Below, piece by piece: positions 1 to 5,868 of a DNA stretch of 7,801 nucleotides. Each line of letters begins with the position of its first letter. The first letter of the stretch is position 1. The DNA comes from an uncultured Oscillospiraceae bacterium. GTDB taxonomy: Bacteria > Bacillota > Clostridia > Oscillospirales > Oscillospiraceae. The translations under genes were made by a program, and so were the position numbers. Where the stretch lies: the NCBI GenBank assembly GCA_944385065.1, contig CALWVX010000081.1, positions 1 to 7,801 of the forward strand, written 5' to 3'. The notes beneath the pieces were generated by a model, which worked only from the letters and a program-made list of their open reading frames with translations, was not told the origin of the DNA and searched no databases.

Positions 1-344
1 TGGACAAGGGATTGATGGCGGGCAGCGGGGCCATGCTGGTGCTCAAGCTGCTGGAGTCGGGGGACATGTACGGCTATCAGATGATCGAGGAGCTGTCCCG
101 CCGCTCCAATCAGGTGTTCCAGATGCAGGAGGGGACCCTCTATCCCATCCTGCACGGCCTGGAGAAGGACAAGTATCTGTCCTCCTATCAGCAGCAGGCC
201 CCCACCGGCCGGATGCGCAAATACTACAAGCTGACCAAAAAGGGCCGGCAGCTGCTGGCCGAGAAGCAGGAGGAGTGGAACCGCTTCCACCAGGGGGTCC
301 AGGACGTGCTGTCCGGTGGGGCGGACGCCCTGGGGCTGGCATGA
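1..344 (+). CDS. PadR-family transcriptional regulator (5' end cut by one base)
   Basis: This is a small winged-helix DNA-binding repressor of the PadR type, about 114 residues, near the usual length of the short PadR subfamily. The reading frame starts with TG at bases 1-2, the last two bases of a start codon whose first base lies outside the window. The protein then reads D-K-G-L-M-A-G-S-G, a normal PadR N-terminus, so the internal TTG at 12 and ATG at 15 are probably not the true start. Family hallmarks are visible: the helix L-V-L-K-L-L-E, the G-D-M-Y-G-Y-Q motif, the E-G-T-L-Y-P-I-L-H-G-L-E recognition-helix region, and a wing rich in R and K followed by Y-Y-K-L-T-K-K-G-R. Its stop overlaps the start of the next gene (ATGA, 341-344), so it is probably co-translated with the membrane protein. 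PadR regulators commonly repress their own operon; the operator would lie upstream of the window. The sensed ligand or partner is unknown. Confidence 0.95.
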   Translation, partial: DKGLMAGSGAMLVLKLLESGDMYGYQMIEELSRRSNQVFQMQEGTLYPILHGLEKDKYLSSYQQQAPTGRMRKYYKLTKKGRQLLAEKQEEWNRFHQGVQDVLSGGADALGLA

Positions 345-988
345 GGCGGAAGCACACCGCCCGGAACCTGCTGATGGCCGCCATTCTGGTCGCCCTGGGG
401 GCCGGCCTGCTCCTGTCCCCCTGGCTCATCCTGCGGTTCCGGCTGTGGCGGGAGGCCCCTCAGGCCCAGCTGCTGTGGGCGGGCAGCCTGGCCTACGGGG
501 GTTATACGCACCCTGACGACATTGCTTGGCTGGGAGGCACCCCCGTCCTGTACGCCCGGGCGGGAGACGAGCTGCTCACCTGTGATATGACCCGGTACAA
601 GGGACGGGTCTTCTTCTCTCCTGTGGACCGGGACCCCTGGCCGGAGGAGGGAAAGGCCGCTCTAGTGAGCGACCACCACTTTCCCACCTCCATCCCGCGC
701 CCCCAGGAGGATGATACCCTGGCTCTGATGGCCGCCTTCCATCTCCCGGAGGGAACCGCCTCGGCCCGGGCCGTCCTCACCGACCCCGAGGGACGGGTGC
801 GGCCCGCCCAGGGGGAGATGGCCGGGGAGATCATGCTGTTCTCCGTCCCCCGGCGGGAGGAGAAGACCGGTGTCCTCTCCGGCCCGACCCTGCGGGAGGG
901 CCTTCTGCGGTTCACGGTGGCGGTAACCTACTATGACGAGTACGGAAATGTCCTGCTGACCTGGGACGGTCCGGTGGAACTGTGGTGA
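341..988 (+). CDS. single-pass membrane protein, 'B' family member B0 (unknown function)
   Basis: I do not recognise a named family. The protein has 215 residues. The ATG at 341 overlaps the PadR stop codon; an in-frame ATG at 275 lies inside PadR and is rejected. Residues 1-9 form a basic tail ending in A-R-N-L-L, then a hydrophobic helix covers about 10-32, then a polar domain of about 180 residues predicted to be outside the cell. The layout matches the four later B proteins: a basic R-N-L motif before the helix, an L-P-E-G-T-A-S-A-R-A stretch at 135-144 (P-E-G-A-x-x-A-R in B1 and B2), and a C-terminal D-E-Y-G-N-V-L-L-T-W-D-G (compare D-A-Q-G-R-E-L-L-T-W-E-G in B2). Unlike the others it follows PadR directly instead of an A gene. 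It is the most diverged member. It may be an envelope protein or a signalling partner of the HAAS protein behind it; that is inference. Confidence 0.85.
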   Translation: MRRKHTARNLLMAAILVALGAGLLLSPWLILRFRLWREAPQAQLLWAGSLAYGGYTHPDDIAWLGGTPVLYARAGDELLTCDMTRYKGRVFFSPVDRDPWPEEGKAALVSDHHFPTSIPRPQEDDTLALMAAFHLPEGTASARAVLTDPEGRVRPAQGEMAGEIMLFSVPRREEKTGVLSGPTLREGLLRFTVAVTYYDEYGNVLLTWDGPVELW

Positions 989-1002
989 GGGGAGGGGCAG
1001 AC

Positions 1003-1374
1003 ATGGACGTTCGGCAGGACCCCAACTGGTCGGCGTGGCTGGACGAGGCCACCGGGAAGATCGCCCTGGGGCTGGAGCGCCGGGAGGCGCGGGACGAGCT
1101 GCTGGACCACCTGGAGGACCGGGCGCTGGACCTGCTCCGGTGTCGCCCCGGCCTGACCGGCGAGGAGGCCCGGCGGCTGGCTCTGGATCAGATGGGGCCG
1201 GCGGCGCCGGTGCGGGAACAGCTGGCCAAACTTTACACCCCCCTGGGTGGATACCTGTGGCTGGGCAGTCTGCTGCTGGCCCTGCTGGCCGCCGGCTTTT
1301 TCGCCATGGGCCTGTTTCTGGGCGGGGGGCTGCTGTGGCAGCTGTTCTGGGACGGACTGCTGTACGGCTGGTAA
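1003..1374 (+). CDS. short HAAS/DUF1700-like membrane protein A1, no exported domain
   Basis: The protein has 123 residues. Residues about 8-80 form a helical HAAS-like (DUF1700, 'permease prefix') domain, seen as W-L-D-E-A, then R-D-E-L-L-D-H-L-E-D-R, then T-G-E-E-A-R-R-L-A-L-D-Q-M-G. The family pattern is E-L-x-x-H-L-E-D followed by an E-E-A-...-MGDP turn. Here the usual G-D-P-x-E-I-G is replaced by G-P-A-A-P-V-R, so this copy is diverged. A long hydrophobic stretch (about 83-120, G/L/W-rich) follows and the protein ends there, either one long helix or a short hairpin. The exported domain of A2-A5 is absent. I chose the ATG at 1003 because a GGGGAGGGG site (989-997) lies 5 bases upstream; the in-frame GTG at 982 overlaps B0 and is less likely. 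It lies 14 bases after B0 in the same operon. It could be a naturally short member or a remnant of a longer A gene. Confidence 0.82.
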   Translation: MDVRQDPNWSAWLDEATGKIALGLERREARDELLDHLEDRALDLLRCRPGLTGEEARRLALDQMGPAAPVREQLAKLYTPLGGYLWLGSLLLALLAAGFFAMGLFLGGGLLWQLFWDGLLYGW

Positions 1375-1581
1375 GGGCGGAGAAGGCATGCTTCTCTCAC
1401 CCCTGTCTCCACTCTTCACGCTGCCCGTCCCCCGCCAGAGGAAAGCGGATTCCCACGGCCCCTGAAGGGCCTCGGAATGACGGGACGGCGCCTCATCCGG
1501 CGCAGGCAGCCAAAGACCGCCTTTCGTGGCACCTGACGACTACGGCAGGCGCAGGGACAGGGCGCGCCGGGGCCCCAACAA
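1375..1581 (+). other. non-coding gap after A1
   Basis: No convincing gene is seen here: open frames are low-complexity shadows without start-site support. The stretch holds an imperfect inverted repeat (1449-1478) and a 5-bp hairpin GCGCC/GGCGC (1488-1503, loop TCATCC). Neither is followed by a T run, so I do not call a terminator. I found no clear -35/-10 pair. The A2 homologues carry an exported domain at the corresponding place, and I saw no clear remnant of one here. Confidence 0.55.
1449..1478. repeat. imperfect inverted repeat, possible dispersed intergenic element
   Basis: ATTCC (1449-1453) and GGCCC (1457-1461) pair with GGGCC (1467-1471) and GGAAT (1474-1478) around a CTGAA loop, with a small internal bulge (CAC versus TC). 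The flanks, GCGG before and GACGGG after, resemble short dispersed hairpin elements ending in GGAATGAC that I recall from intergenic regions of gut clostridia. That resemblance is from memory and not checked. Confidence 0.4.
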
Positions 1582-1650
1582 TTCCTAACTTCTAATTTTA
1601 ACTCCTATCTCCTATCTCATATCTCCTATCTCAACTCTCCACTCTCTCCA
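1582..1650 (+). repeat. heptanucleotide tandem repeat tract 1 (CTCCTAT-like)
   Basis: A pyrimidine-rich tract with a clear 7-base period fills the space before A2. Units start at 1582 (TTCCTAA), 1589 (CTTCTAA), then a 6-base unit at 1596. From 1602 they run as CTCCTAT, CTCCTAT (1609), CTCATAT (1616), CTCCTAT (1623), CTCAACT (1630), CTCCACT (1637) and CTCTCCA (1644). The tract is almost purine-free apart from A, in sharp contrast to the G+C-rich genes around it, and ends exactly at the A2 ribosome-binding site. Similar tracts precede A3 and A4. Confidence 0.85.
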
Positions 1651-1657
1651 AAGGGGG
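1650..1657 (+). promoter_or_regulatory. ribosome-binding site of A2
   Basis: AAAGGGGG lies 7 bases before the ATG at 1665. The block AAAGGGGG, a short pyrimidine spacer and ATGG is nearly repeated before A3 and A4, which supports all three starts. Confidence 0.75.
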
Positions 1658-1664
1658 TTCTCCC

Positions 1665-2466
1665 ATGGACAACCACACACTCCAGACCTGGCTGGACGAA
1701 GCGGTCAAGGGCATTGTGTTCCGCCCCGACCGGGCGGCGGTGCGGCAGGAGCTGGCCGACCACCTGGAGGACAAATCCCGAGACCTGGCCCGCATTTTCC
1801 CGAATATGACCCCCCAGGAGGCGGAGGAGCGGACCCTGGAGCAGATGGGCGATCCGGCGGAGATCGGCAGACAGCTGGCCCGGATCCACCGGCCCTGGCT
1901 GGGCTGGCTGTGGCGGGCCTCCCAGGTGCTGCTGGCCGTCTCCCTGGCGTGGCTGTTCCTGTTCGGCCCCCACTGGGGGTGGCTGGCAGATCAGTTCGGC
2001 TGGTTCGACGACGGGGCCCCACGGCGTTTCGGAGGGAGCGGAAACGGAGATCCGCATCCCCTTTTCCAGTGAAGAGACGGTCCGGGCGGGCCCCTACACC
2101 CTCCGGGCGGAAGGCGTGTTGGAACTCAATCCCCTGTCAGACTGGGACGCCGGGTATTTTCAGGTGACCTGGCACGCCTGGAGCCCCCGATTCTGGGAGA
2201 CCCCCACCGCCAGCACATACTGGCAGGCGGAGGACGATCAGAACAACAGATACCCCAGCTACCACCAGTGGTCCGTTTACGGGCGCTTGGGGACCCAGTC
2301 GCAGCAGAGGGTGTACAGCCTGACCTGGCGCCGCTCCGGTCTGGGCTGGACGGGAGAGAGCCAGGTGGAAGCCGTCCCCCAGGACGCCCAGTGGGTGCGG
2401 CTTACTCTGGACCTCGGGGCGGAACCCGTCACCGTTCTGCTGGAGCGGGAGGAGGAACAGCCATGA
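1665..2466 (+). pseudogene. HAAS-domain membrane protein A2, frameshifted
   Basis: The first frame (1665-2072) encodes 135 residues: a HAAS-like domain at about 8-80 (W-L-D-E-A-V-K-G, E-L-A-D-H-L-E-D-K, E-Q-M-G-D-P-A-E-I-G), a basic H-R-P-W-L-G-W-L-W-R junction and a membrane helix at about 84-102. It then leaves the family frame and stops at 2070. The exported domain continues one base later, open to the stop at 2464-2466, with the family signatures Y-T-L-R-A-E, A-E-D-D-Q-N-N-R-Y and W-V-R-L-T-L-D-L-G. One extra base explains this; the most likely site is the GGGGCCCC run at 2013-2020. Removing one base gives 266 residues, close to A3 (265) and A4 (259). The C-terminal end overlaps the B1 start (ATGA), as in intact pairs. 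Bases 1687-1917 are identical to A4. This may be a true pseudogene, a phase-variable switch or a sequencing error; the sequence alone cannot decide. Confidence 0.85.
1687..1917 (+). repeat. 231-bp perfect direct repeat, copy 1 (HAAS domain of A2)
   Basis: Read base by base, this stretch is identical to 5111-5341 in A4. It covers the HAAS domain from W-L-D-E-A to the W-L-W-R at the membrane edge. Identity stops abruptly at both ends, at the N-terminal tail and at the start of the membrane helix. Confidence 0.95.
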
Positions 2467-3245
2467 CCGGAAACAGAACGCGGCTCAAGCTGAGCCGGGG
2501 GCAGAAAATCGTCCGCAACCTCCTGCTGACGGCCCTGGCGGCCTTTCTGCTGTGGCTCAACGCAGGGGCGCCCCTGCCGCCGGAACAGGCATTTTTCCGG
2601 CTGGCCCGGGCGAATTTTTTGTCGGACGAAGTCCAGTTCCTGGGGGATTTTGAGACAAGCGGCCTGCACTGGGGTGCGGGCCTGACGGAGCGGTGGCTGG
2701 TGCTGGGGGTGCTGGACGGCGGGCGGATGGAGCTGTGGCCCCGGGAAGGGGACGGACCGGTGCTGGCCCCGATTCCGGACAGCTTCGCCCGCCGGGAGGA
2801 AATCGGCTTTGTGGCGGCTGACGCCCCGGAGGGGGCTGTCTCCGCCCGGCTCACTGCCACGATCTCCTGCTGGTACACCCACACCGATACGGGGGCCCAC
2901 AGCACCTGGTCCTACTGGGCCACAGAGGATCAGAACTGGGAGGGCCTCACCCCCACCTATTGGGAGAACACCTACGTTCTGGAGGGAGAACCGCTGGCAG
3001 AAGGCGCTTTCTTCTTTCGTCTGCCGGAACTGGAACATTCGGAGAACCAGACTATTGAATTTTATGCCCGGGGCCATCTGGCGGACTGGAGCCTCTATCT
3101 CAGTCAGGTATATCAGGAGAAACCCAGCCGGCGGGACGCCGCCTGCACCCTGACGGCGGTGTTCTGCGATGAACAGGGCCGGGAACTGGGCCGGGCGGAG
3201 CTGACCGACGCCGGCGGGCAGGGCGGCCGTCCCCATGATTCCTAA
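2463..3245 (+). CDS. single-pass membrane protein B1 (unknown function)
   Basis: No named family is recognised. The 260-residue protein starts at ATG 2463, overlapping the A2 stop and 7 bases after AGGAGG (2450-2455). Residues 1-19 form a basic tail with the B-family motif R-G-Q-K-I-V-R-N-L, a membrane helix covers about 19-33, and the rest is predicted outside. Visible family features are a juxtamembrane helix F-F-R-L-A-R-A-N-F-L-S (44-54), R-W-L-V-L-G at 77-82, A-P-E-G-A-V-S-A-R-L at 121-130, E-G-E-P-L-A-E-G at 174-181 (shared with B2) and C-D-E-Q-G-R-E-L at 235-242. The end, G-G-Q-G-G-R-P-H-D-S, has no match in the other B proteins, and its stop codon lies within a heptamer-like TTCCTAA, so the original 3' end may have been replaced. 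If A2 is truly frameshifted, ribosomes reading A2 stop about 390 bases upstream and coupled translation of B1 should fall. Confidence 0.85.
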   Translation: MTGNRTRLKLSRGQKIVRNLLLTALAAFLLWLNAGAPLPPEQAFFRLARANFLSDEVQFLGDFETSGLHWGAGLTERWLVLGVLDGGRMELWPREGDGPVLAPIPDSFARREEIGFVAADAPEGAVSARLTATISCWYTHTDTGAHSTWSYWATEDQNWEGLTPTYWENTYVLEGEPLAEGAFFFRLPELEHSENQTIEFYARGHLADWSLYLSQVYQEKPSRRDAACTLTAVFCDEQGRELGRAELTDAGGQGGRPHDS

Positions 3246-3252
3246 CTCCTTC
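3239..3252 (+). repeat. isolated heptamer pair at the B1 stop
   Basis: TTCCTAA (3239-3245) and CTCCTTC (3246-3252) match the heptamer style of the other tracts. The TAA of the first unit is the stop codon of B1. About 96 bases without the period separate it from the main tract at 3349. I see no gene, promoter or terminator in that spacer. Confidence 0.5.
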
Positions 3253-3348
3253 GTTGTCGCAAGCTTCACATCTCTCGCTGCCGCTGCTCCGACTCTCCCC
3301 ACCGAACCCACGGCTGACGCCGCCGGACTTCGCCGGGGGCCCCGATAG

Positions 3349-3383
3349 CTCCTATCTCCACTCTCTACTCTCCACTCTCTCCA
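3349..3383 (+). repeat. heptanucleotide tandem repeat tract 2
   Basis: Five units sit in phase: CTCCTAT (3349), CTCCACT (3356), CTCTACT (3363), CTCCACT (3370) and CTCTCCA (3377). The last two match the last two units of tract 1 exactly, and both tracts then enter an AAAGGGGG-type ribosome-binding site. Confidence 0.82.
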
Positions 3384-3391
3384 AAAGGGGG
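3383..3391 (+). promoter_or_regulatory. ribosome-binding site of A3
   Basis: AAAAGGGGG is followed by a 6-base spacer (ATTCCC) and the ATG at 3398. It selects this start over an in-frame upstream codon at 3254, whose extra 48 residues would be encoded by the repeat tract and spacer. Confidence 0.75.
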
Positions 3392-3397
3392 ATTCCC

Positions 3398-4195
3398 ATG
3401 GATCATCCGACTCACACCACCTGGAGCTGGCTGGCGGCGGCCACCCGGGGCATCCGCTTCGGCCCGGACCGGGAAACGGTGCGCTCCGAGCTCTATGGCC
3501 ACCTGGAGGACAAGATTGCCGATCTGCGCCGCCTCCACCCCGACTGGACCCGGGGCGAGATCGAGCGCATGGCCCTGTCCCAGATGGGGGACCCGGACGA
3601 GATCGGCCGGGCGCTGGCCAGACTCCACCGCCCCTGGCTGGGATACCTGTGGCGGGTCAGCCGGTGGGCCTCCGCCGCTGCCGCCGTTCTGCTGGCCCTG
3701 ACCCTGCTGACCTCCGGCCTGCCCGACTGGTGGCGGGACTGGCAGTGGACCCTGGAGGAGAACCAGCGGGTCCAGGCTATCTCTCAGGCCCTCTACGAGG
3801 ACGGGACCCCCTCCTGGGAGGGGGAGCGGCTGGCCCTGTATGCCCCGGAGGCGGAGGCCCGGCTGGGCCGGTGCACCATCTCGGTGGACCGGGCCGCCCT
3901 GTGGCGGGAGCCCGACGGGGACCAGCTGTACCTGGAGCTGCGCCTCACCTTTGACCGGCCCTGGGAGCGGGGAGAGCGCCCCCTCTACCAGATGCGGGCG
4001 GAGGATGAGCAGGGCGAGCCGCTGAGCCGGGAAAATGGATGGACCTACCGCGGGTTGGAGACAGGGTTCAGCTGGGTCGCGGCAAACTGGGTCCTGCCCG
4101 TGGAGGGGGAGCCGCCGGACCGGCTCACCGTCCGCTATTTCCCCGGCGTCGACTGGGCGCTGACCGTTGACCTGACCCGGGAGGTGAGGACATGA
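3398..4195 (+). CDS. HAAS-domain single-pass membrane protein A3 with exported domain
   Basis: This intact member has 265 residues. Residues 8-80 are the cytoplasmic HAAS-like helical domain: W-L-A-A-A-T-R-G-I-R, E-L-Y-G-H-L-E-D-K-I at 31-40, and S-Q-M-G-D-P-D-E-I-G at 61-70. The basic junction H-R-P-W-L-G-Y-L-W-R precedes a membrane helix at about 88-107. A tryptophan-rich linker (W-W-R-D-W-Q-W, 111-117) leads to an exported domain with alternating strand-like segments: G-R-C-T-I-S-V, L-Y-L-E-L-R-L-T-F-D-R-P-W, A-E-D-E-Q-G-E-P-L and a closing W-A-L-T-V-D-L-T. These resemble the D-D-x-G-N turn and final strand of immunoglobulin-like exported domains such as DUF5643 or DUF4352; that fold is inference. 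No permease or kinase domain is present. The stop overlaps B2 (ATGA, 4192-4195), so the two are probably made in step. A 31-bp stretch at the membrane edge (3632-3662) is identical in A5. Confidence 0.9.
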   Translation: MDHPTHTTWSWLAAATRGIRFGPDRETVRSELYGHLEDKIADLRRLHPDWTRGEIERMALSQMGDPDEIGRALARLHRPWLGYLWRVSRWASAAAAVLLALTLLTSGLPDWWRDWQWTLEENQRVQAISQALYEDGTPSWEGERLALYAPEAEARLGRCTISVDRAALWREPDGDQLYLELRLTFDRPWERGERPLYQMRAEDEQGEPLSRENGWTYRGLETGFSWVAANWVLPVEGEPPDRLTVRYFPGVDWALTVDLTREVRT

Positions 4196-4959
4196 GACAC
4201 AAGTGGAAAGCCCTGTGGGCCCGGCGGCCCCGGCTGAGCCGGAAGTGGAAGCTGGCCCGGAACCTGCTGTTTCTGGCCCTGTCCGCTGTGCTAATCCTCG
4301 ACCTGCTGGACTGGCCCCGGCTGACCCTGTACGGGAGCTTTCAGAAGCTGGAGGCCGCCTATCTGCTGACCCCCTCGGAGCTGGTGTACCGGGTGGACCG
4401 GGAGGGCGGGACCGCCGCCTTCCTCACCCGGGGGGAGAGCTGGTATACCCTGGGAGCGGTACATACCATGGACGAGGGGGGCGAAACTCTCACCAGGCAC
4501 TCCCCCTTCCTCACCCACATCCTCCCGGCGGACCAGCTCCAGGTCGCCCTGTTTCCCATCCAGGGGCGGGAGGGGGAGACGGTGGCCGTTGCGGTGGGCC
4601 TGCCGGAGGGGGCGGCCGCCGCCCGGCTGGAACTGACCCTGGAGGACATCCCCCTGCCCTGGCGCTATGAGGTCTCCGAGGTCTCCAGCCTCAGAAGAGT
4701 GTCGGTGGTTTCGTCAGAGCAGTTCACCGCCGAGGGGGAACCGCTGGAGGAGGGGGGCATGATTTTCCTCTTCCCTGACCACGAGGACGCCCACCCGGAC
4801 GATCAGTTGTGCGCCCTGGAGGCCGTCTATCAGGACACCAACTTCTGGGAGGCTCCCCCTCCCCTGCCCTGCCGCCTCACCGTGTGGGACGCCCAGGGCC
4901 GGGAGCTGCTGACCTGGGAGGGGACCACCGCCGAGGACGCGGGGCTGTTCCCGTACTGA
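4192..4959 (+). CDS. single-pass membrane protein B2 (unknown function)
   Basis: The 255-residue protein belongs to no family I can name. ATG 4192 overlaps the A3 stop, with a GAGGTGAGGA site (4181-4190) just upstream. It has the longest basic tail of the set (1-24, with R-K-W-K-L-A-R-N-L, where other members have G-K-I), a membrane helix at about 25-40, then an exported domain. Family features are the juxtamembrane F-Q-K-L-E-A-A-Y-L-L-T-P-S-E-L-V (50-65), L-P-E-G-A-A-A-A-R-L at 137-146, E-G-E-P-L-E-E-G at 181-188 and D-A-Q-G-R-E-L-L-T-W-E-G at 233-244. The exported part is acidic (for example H-E-D-A-H-P-D-D at 197-204). It is the last gene before the third repeat tract, so A3-B2 looks like a self-contained pair. 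It may be a partner of A3 at the membrane. Confidence 0.88.
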   Translation: MRHKWKALWARRPRLSRKWKLARNLLFLALSAVLILDLLDWPRLTLYGSFQKLEAAYLLTPSELVYRVDREGGTAAFLTRGESWYTLGAVHTMDEGGETLTRHSPFLTHILPADQLQVALFPIQGREGETVAVAVGLPEGAAAARLELTLEDIPLPWRYEVSEVSSLRRVSVVSSEQFTAEGEPLEEGGMIFLFPDHEDAHPDDQLCALEAVYQDTNFWEAPPPLPCRLTVWDAQGRELLTWEGTTAEDAGLFPY

Positions 4960-4973
4960 GCCGAACGGGCTCA
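4957..4973 (+). other. short hairpin across the B2 stop
   Basis: TGAGCC (4957-4962, containing the stop codon) pairs perfectly with GGCTCA (4968-4973) around GAACG. There is no following T run, so it is a weak candidate for a terminator or mRNA-end structure. Confidence 0.3.
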
Positions 4974-5020
4974 CACCGCGCGCCCCCACCCTACTGCGAT
5001 GCTTCCCATCAACGGTCAAT

Positions 5021-5070
5021 GCCTAACTTCTCATTCCTAATTGTAGCTCCTATCTCCTAACTTCTATCTC
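5021..5070 (+). repeat. heptanucleotide tandem repeat tract 3
   Basis: Units start at 5021 (GCCTAAC), 5028 (TTCTCAT) and 5035 (TCCTAAT). After a 5-base break they resume in the main phase: CTCCTAT (5047), CTCCTAA (5054), CTTCTAT (5061) and a partial CTC at 5068. The tract runs directly into the A4 ribosome-binding site, as tracts 1 and 2 do. Confidence 0.8.
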
Positions 5071-5082
5071 AAAAAAAGGGGG
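5071..5082 (+). promoter_or_regulatory. ribosome-binding site of A4
   Basis: Seven A and five G bases are followed by a 6-base spacer (CTTTCC) and the ATG at 5089. It corresponds in layout to the sites of A2 and A3. Confidence 0.75.
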
Positions 5083-5088
5083 CTTTCC

Positions 5089-5868
5089 ATGGATGACAAA
5101 GCGTTTCAGTCCTGGCTGGACGAAGCGGTCAAGGGCATTGTGTTCCGCCCCGACCGGGCGGCGGTGCGGCAGGAGCTGGCCGACCACCTGGAGGACAAAT
5201 CCCGAGACCTGGCCCGCATTTTCCCGAATATGACCCCCCAGGAGGCGGAGGAGCGGACCCTGGAGCAGATGGGCGATCCGGCGGAGATCGGCAGACAGCT
5301 GGCCCGGATCCACCGGCCCTGGCTGGGCTGGCTGTGGCGGGTCTCTCAGCTGCTGCTGGCGGCGGCACTGCTGTGGGCGGCCCTCCTGCTGGCGGACTAC
5401 TCCGGCTATCGCCTGTGGCCGGAGCAGGCGGCGGATTCCCAGTGGACGGCGGAACAGCGGGCGGAATTCTCCCAACATCGGCCCCTGGTGTGTCTGGCCG
5501 AGCAGACCGTGGGACAGTACACCCTCCGGGTACGCTCCGGGGAGCTGTGGAGCGACCCGGTCCGGGGAAGCCAGGCGGTATATCTGCGGCTGGAGGTCCG
5601 GGCGGACCGCCCCTGGGCGGAGCTGAACCAGGCTGTGTGGGACCGCCTGTATGCCGTGGATGACCGGGGGAACACCATTCCCGCCCAGAAAGAGGGCACC
5701 GCTCCGGCGGTGGCCTGGGAGCAGGCCGGCACCGGCGGCCCTTTCCGATCCCGGATCGACCTGGTGGTCCCCCTGCCCGACCCTGCGACGGCGGGCGTGA
5801 CCTTGACATATGACTGGCTGGGGGCCGAGCTGGCCCTGCCCATCTCCTGGAAGGAGGGAGCTGTATGA
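5089..5868 (+). CDS. HAAS-domain single-pass membrane protein A4 with exported domain
   Basis: This intact member has 259 residues. The cytoplasmic HAAS-like domain (8-80) is identical in DNA to that of A2, with E-L-A-D-H-L-E-D-K-S at 29-38 and E-Q-M-G-D-P-A-E-I-G at 59-68. A membrane helix covers about 84-102, then comes a linker, then an exported domain from about 135. Strand-like segments and turns follow: Q-Y-T-L-R-V, V-Y-L-R-L-E-V-R-A-D-R-P-W, A-V-D-D-R-G-N-T-I at 189-197 and a closing T-L-T-Y-D-W-L-G-A-E-L-A-L-P-I-S-W. This order matches A3 and A5 and suggests a beta-sandwich receptor-like domain (inference). The C-terminal K-E-G-A codons contain the AAGGAGGG site (5851-5858) for B3, whose start overlaps the stop (ATGA). 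It heads a chain A4-B3-A5-B4 without gaps. Outside the 231-bp repeat its exported part differs strongly from that of A2. Confidence 0.92.
   Translation: MDDKAFQSWLDEAVKGIVFRPDRAAVRQELADHLEDKSRDLARIFPNMTPQEAEERTLEQMGDPAEIGRQLARIHRPWLGWLWRVSQLLLAAALLWAALLLADYSGYRLWPEQAADSQWTAEQRAEFSQHRPLVCLAEQTVGQYTLRVRSGELWSDPVRGSQAVYLRLEVRADRPWAELNQAVWDRLYAVDDRGNTIPAQKEGTAPAVAWEQAGTGGPFRSRIDLVVPLPDPATAGVTLTYDWLGAELALPISWKEGAV
5111..5341 (+). repeat. 231-bp perfect direct repeat, copy 2 (HAAS domain of A4)
   Basis: Identical to 1687-1917, same orientation, offset 3424 bases. Identity includes third codon positions, so it reflects recent copying or gene conversion and not only protein-level constraint. Confidence 0.95.

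Noticed and set aside
275..340. Upstream extension of B0 to ATG 275
   Set aside because: It would lie inside PadR with an unlikely P/G/R-rich sequence; the ATG at 341 gives the normal basic tail and the overlap seen in the other pairs.
1582..1650. Sigma-70 promoter inside repeat tract 1
   Set aside because: AT-richer patches exist, but I could not find a -35 and -10 pair at proper spacing.
2277..3311. Long antisense open frame (344 codons)
   Set aside because: It lies opposite B1 and A2, is proline/arginine/glutamine-rich without domain signals, and is the usual by-product of G+C-rich codon use.
3254..3397. 48-residue N-terminal extension of A3
   Set aside because: It would be encoded by spacer and heptamer repeat; the ribosome-binding site and homology place the start at 3398.
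4957..4973. Rho-independent terminator after B2
   Set aside because: The stem is only 6 bp and no T run follows.
1582..5070. Heptamer tracts as a CRISPR array
   Set aside because: Seven-base units without spacers or long repeats, no cas genes; a simple tandem repeat.
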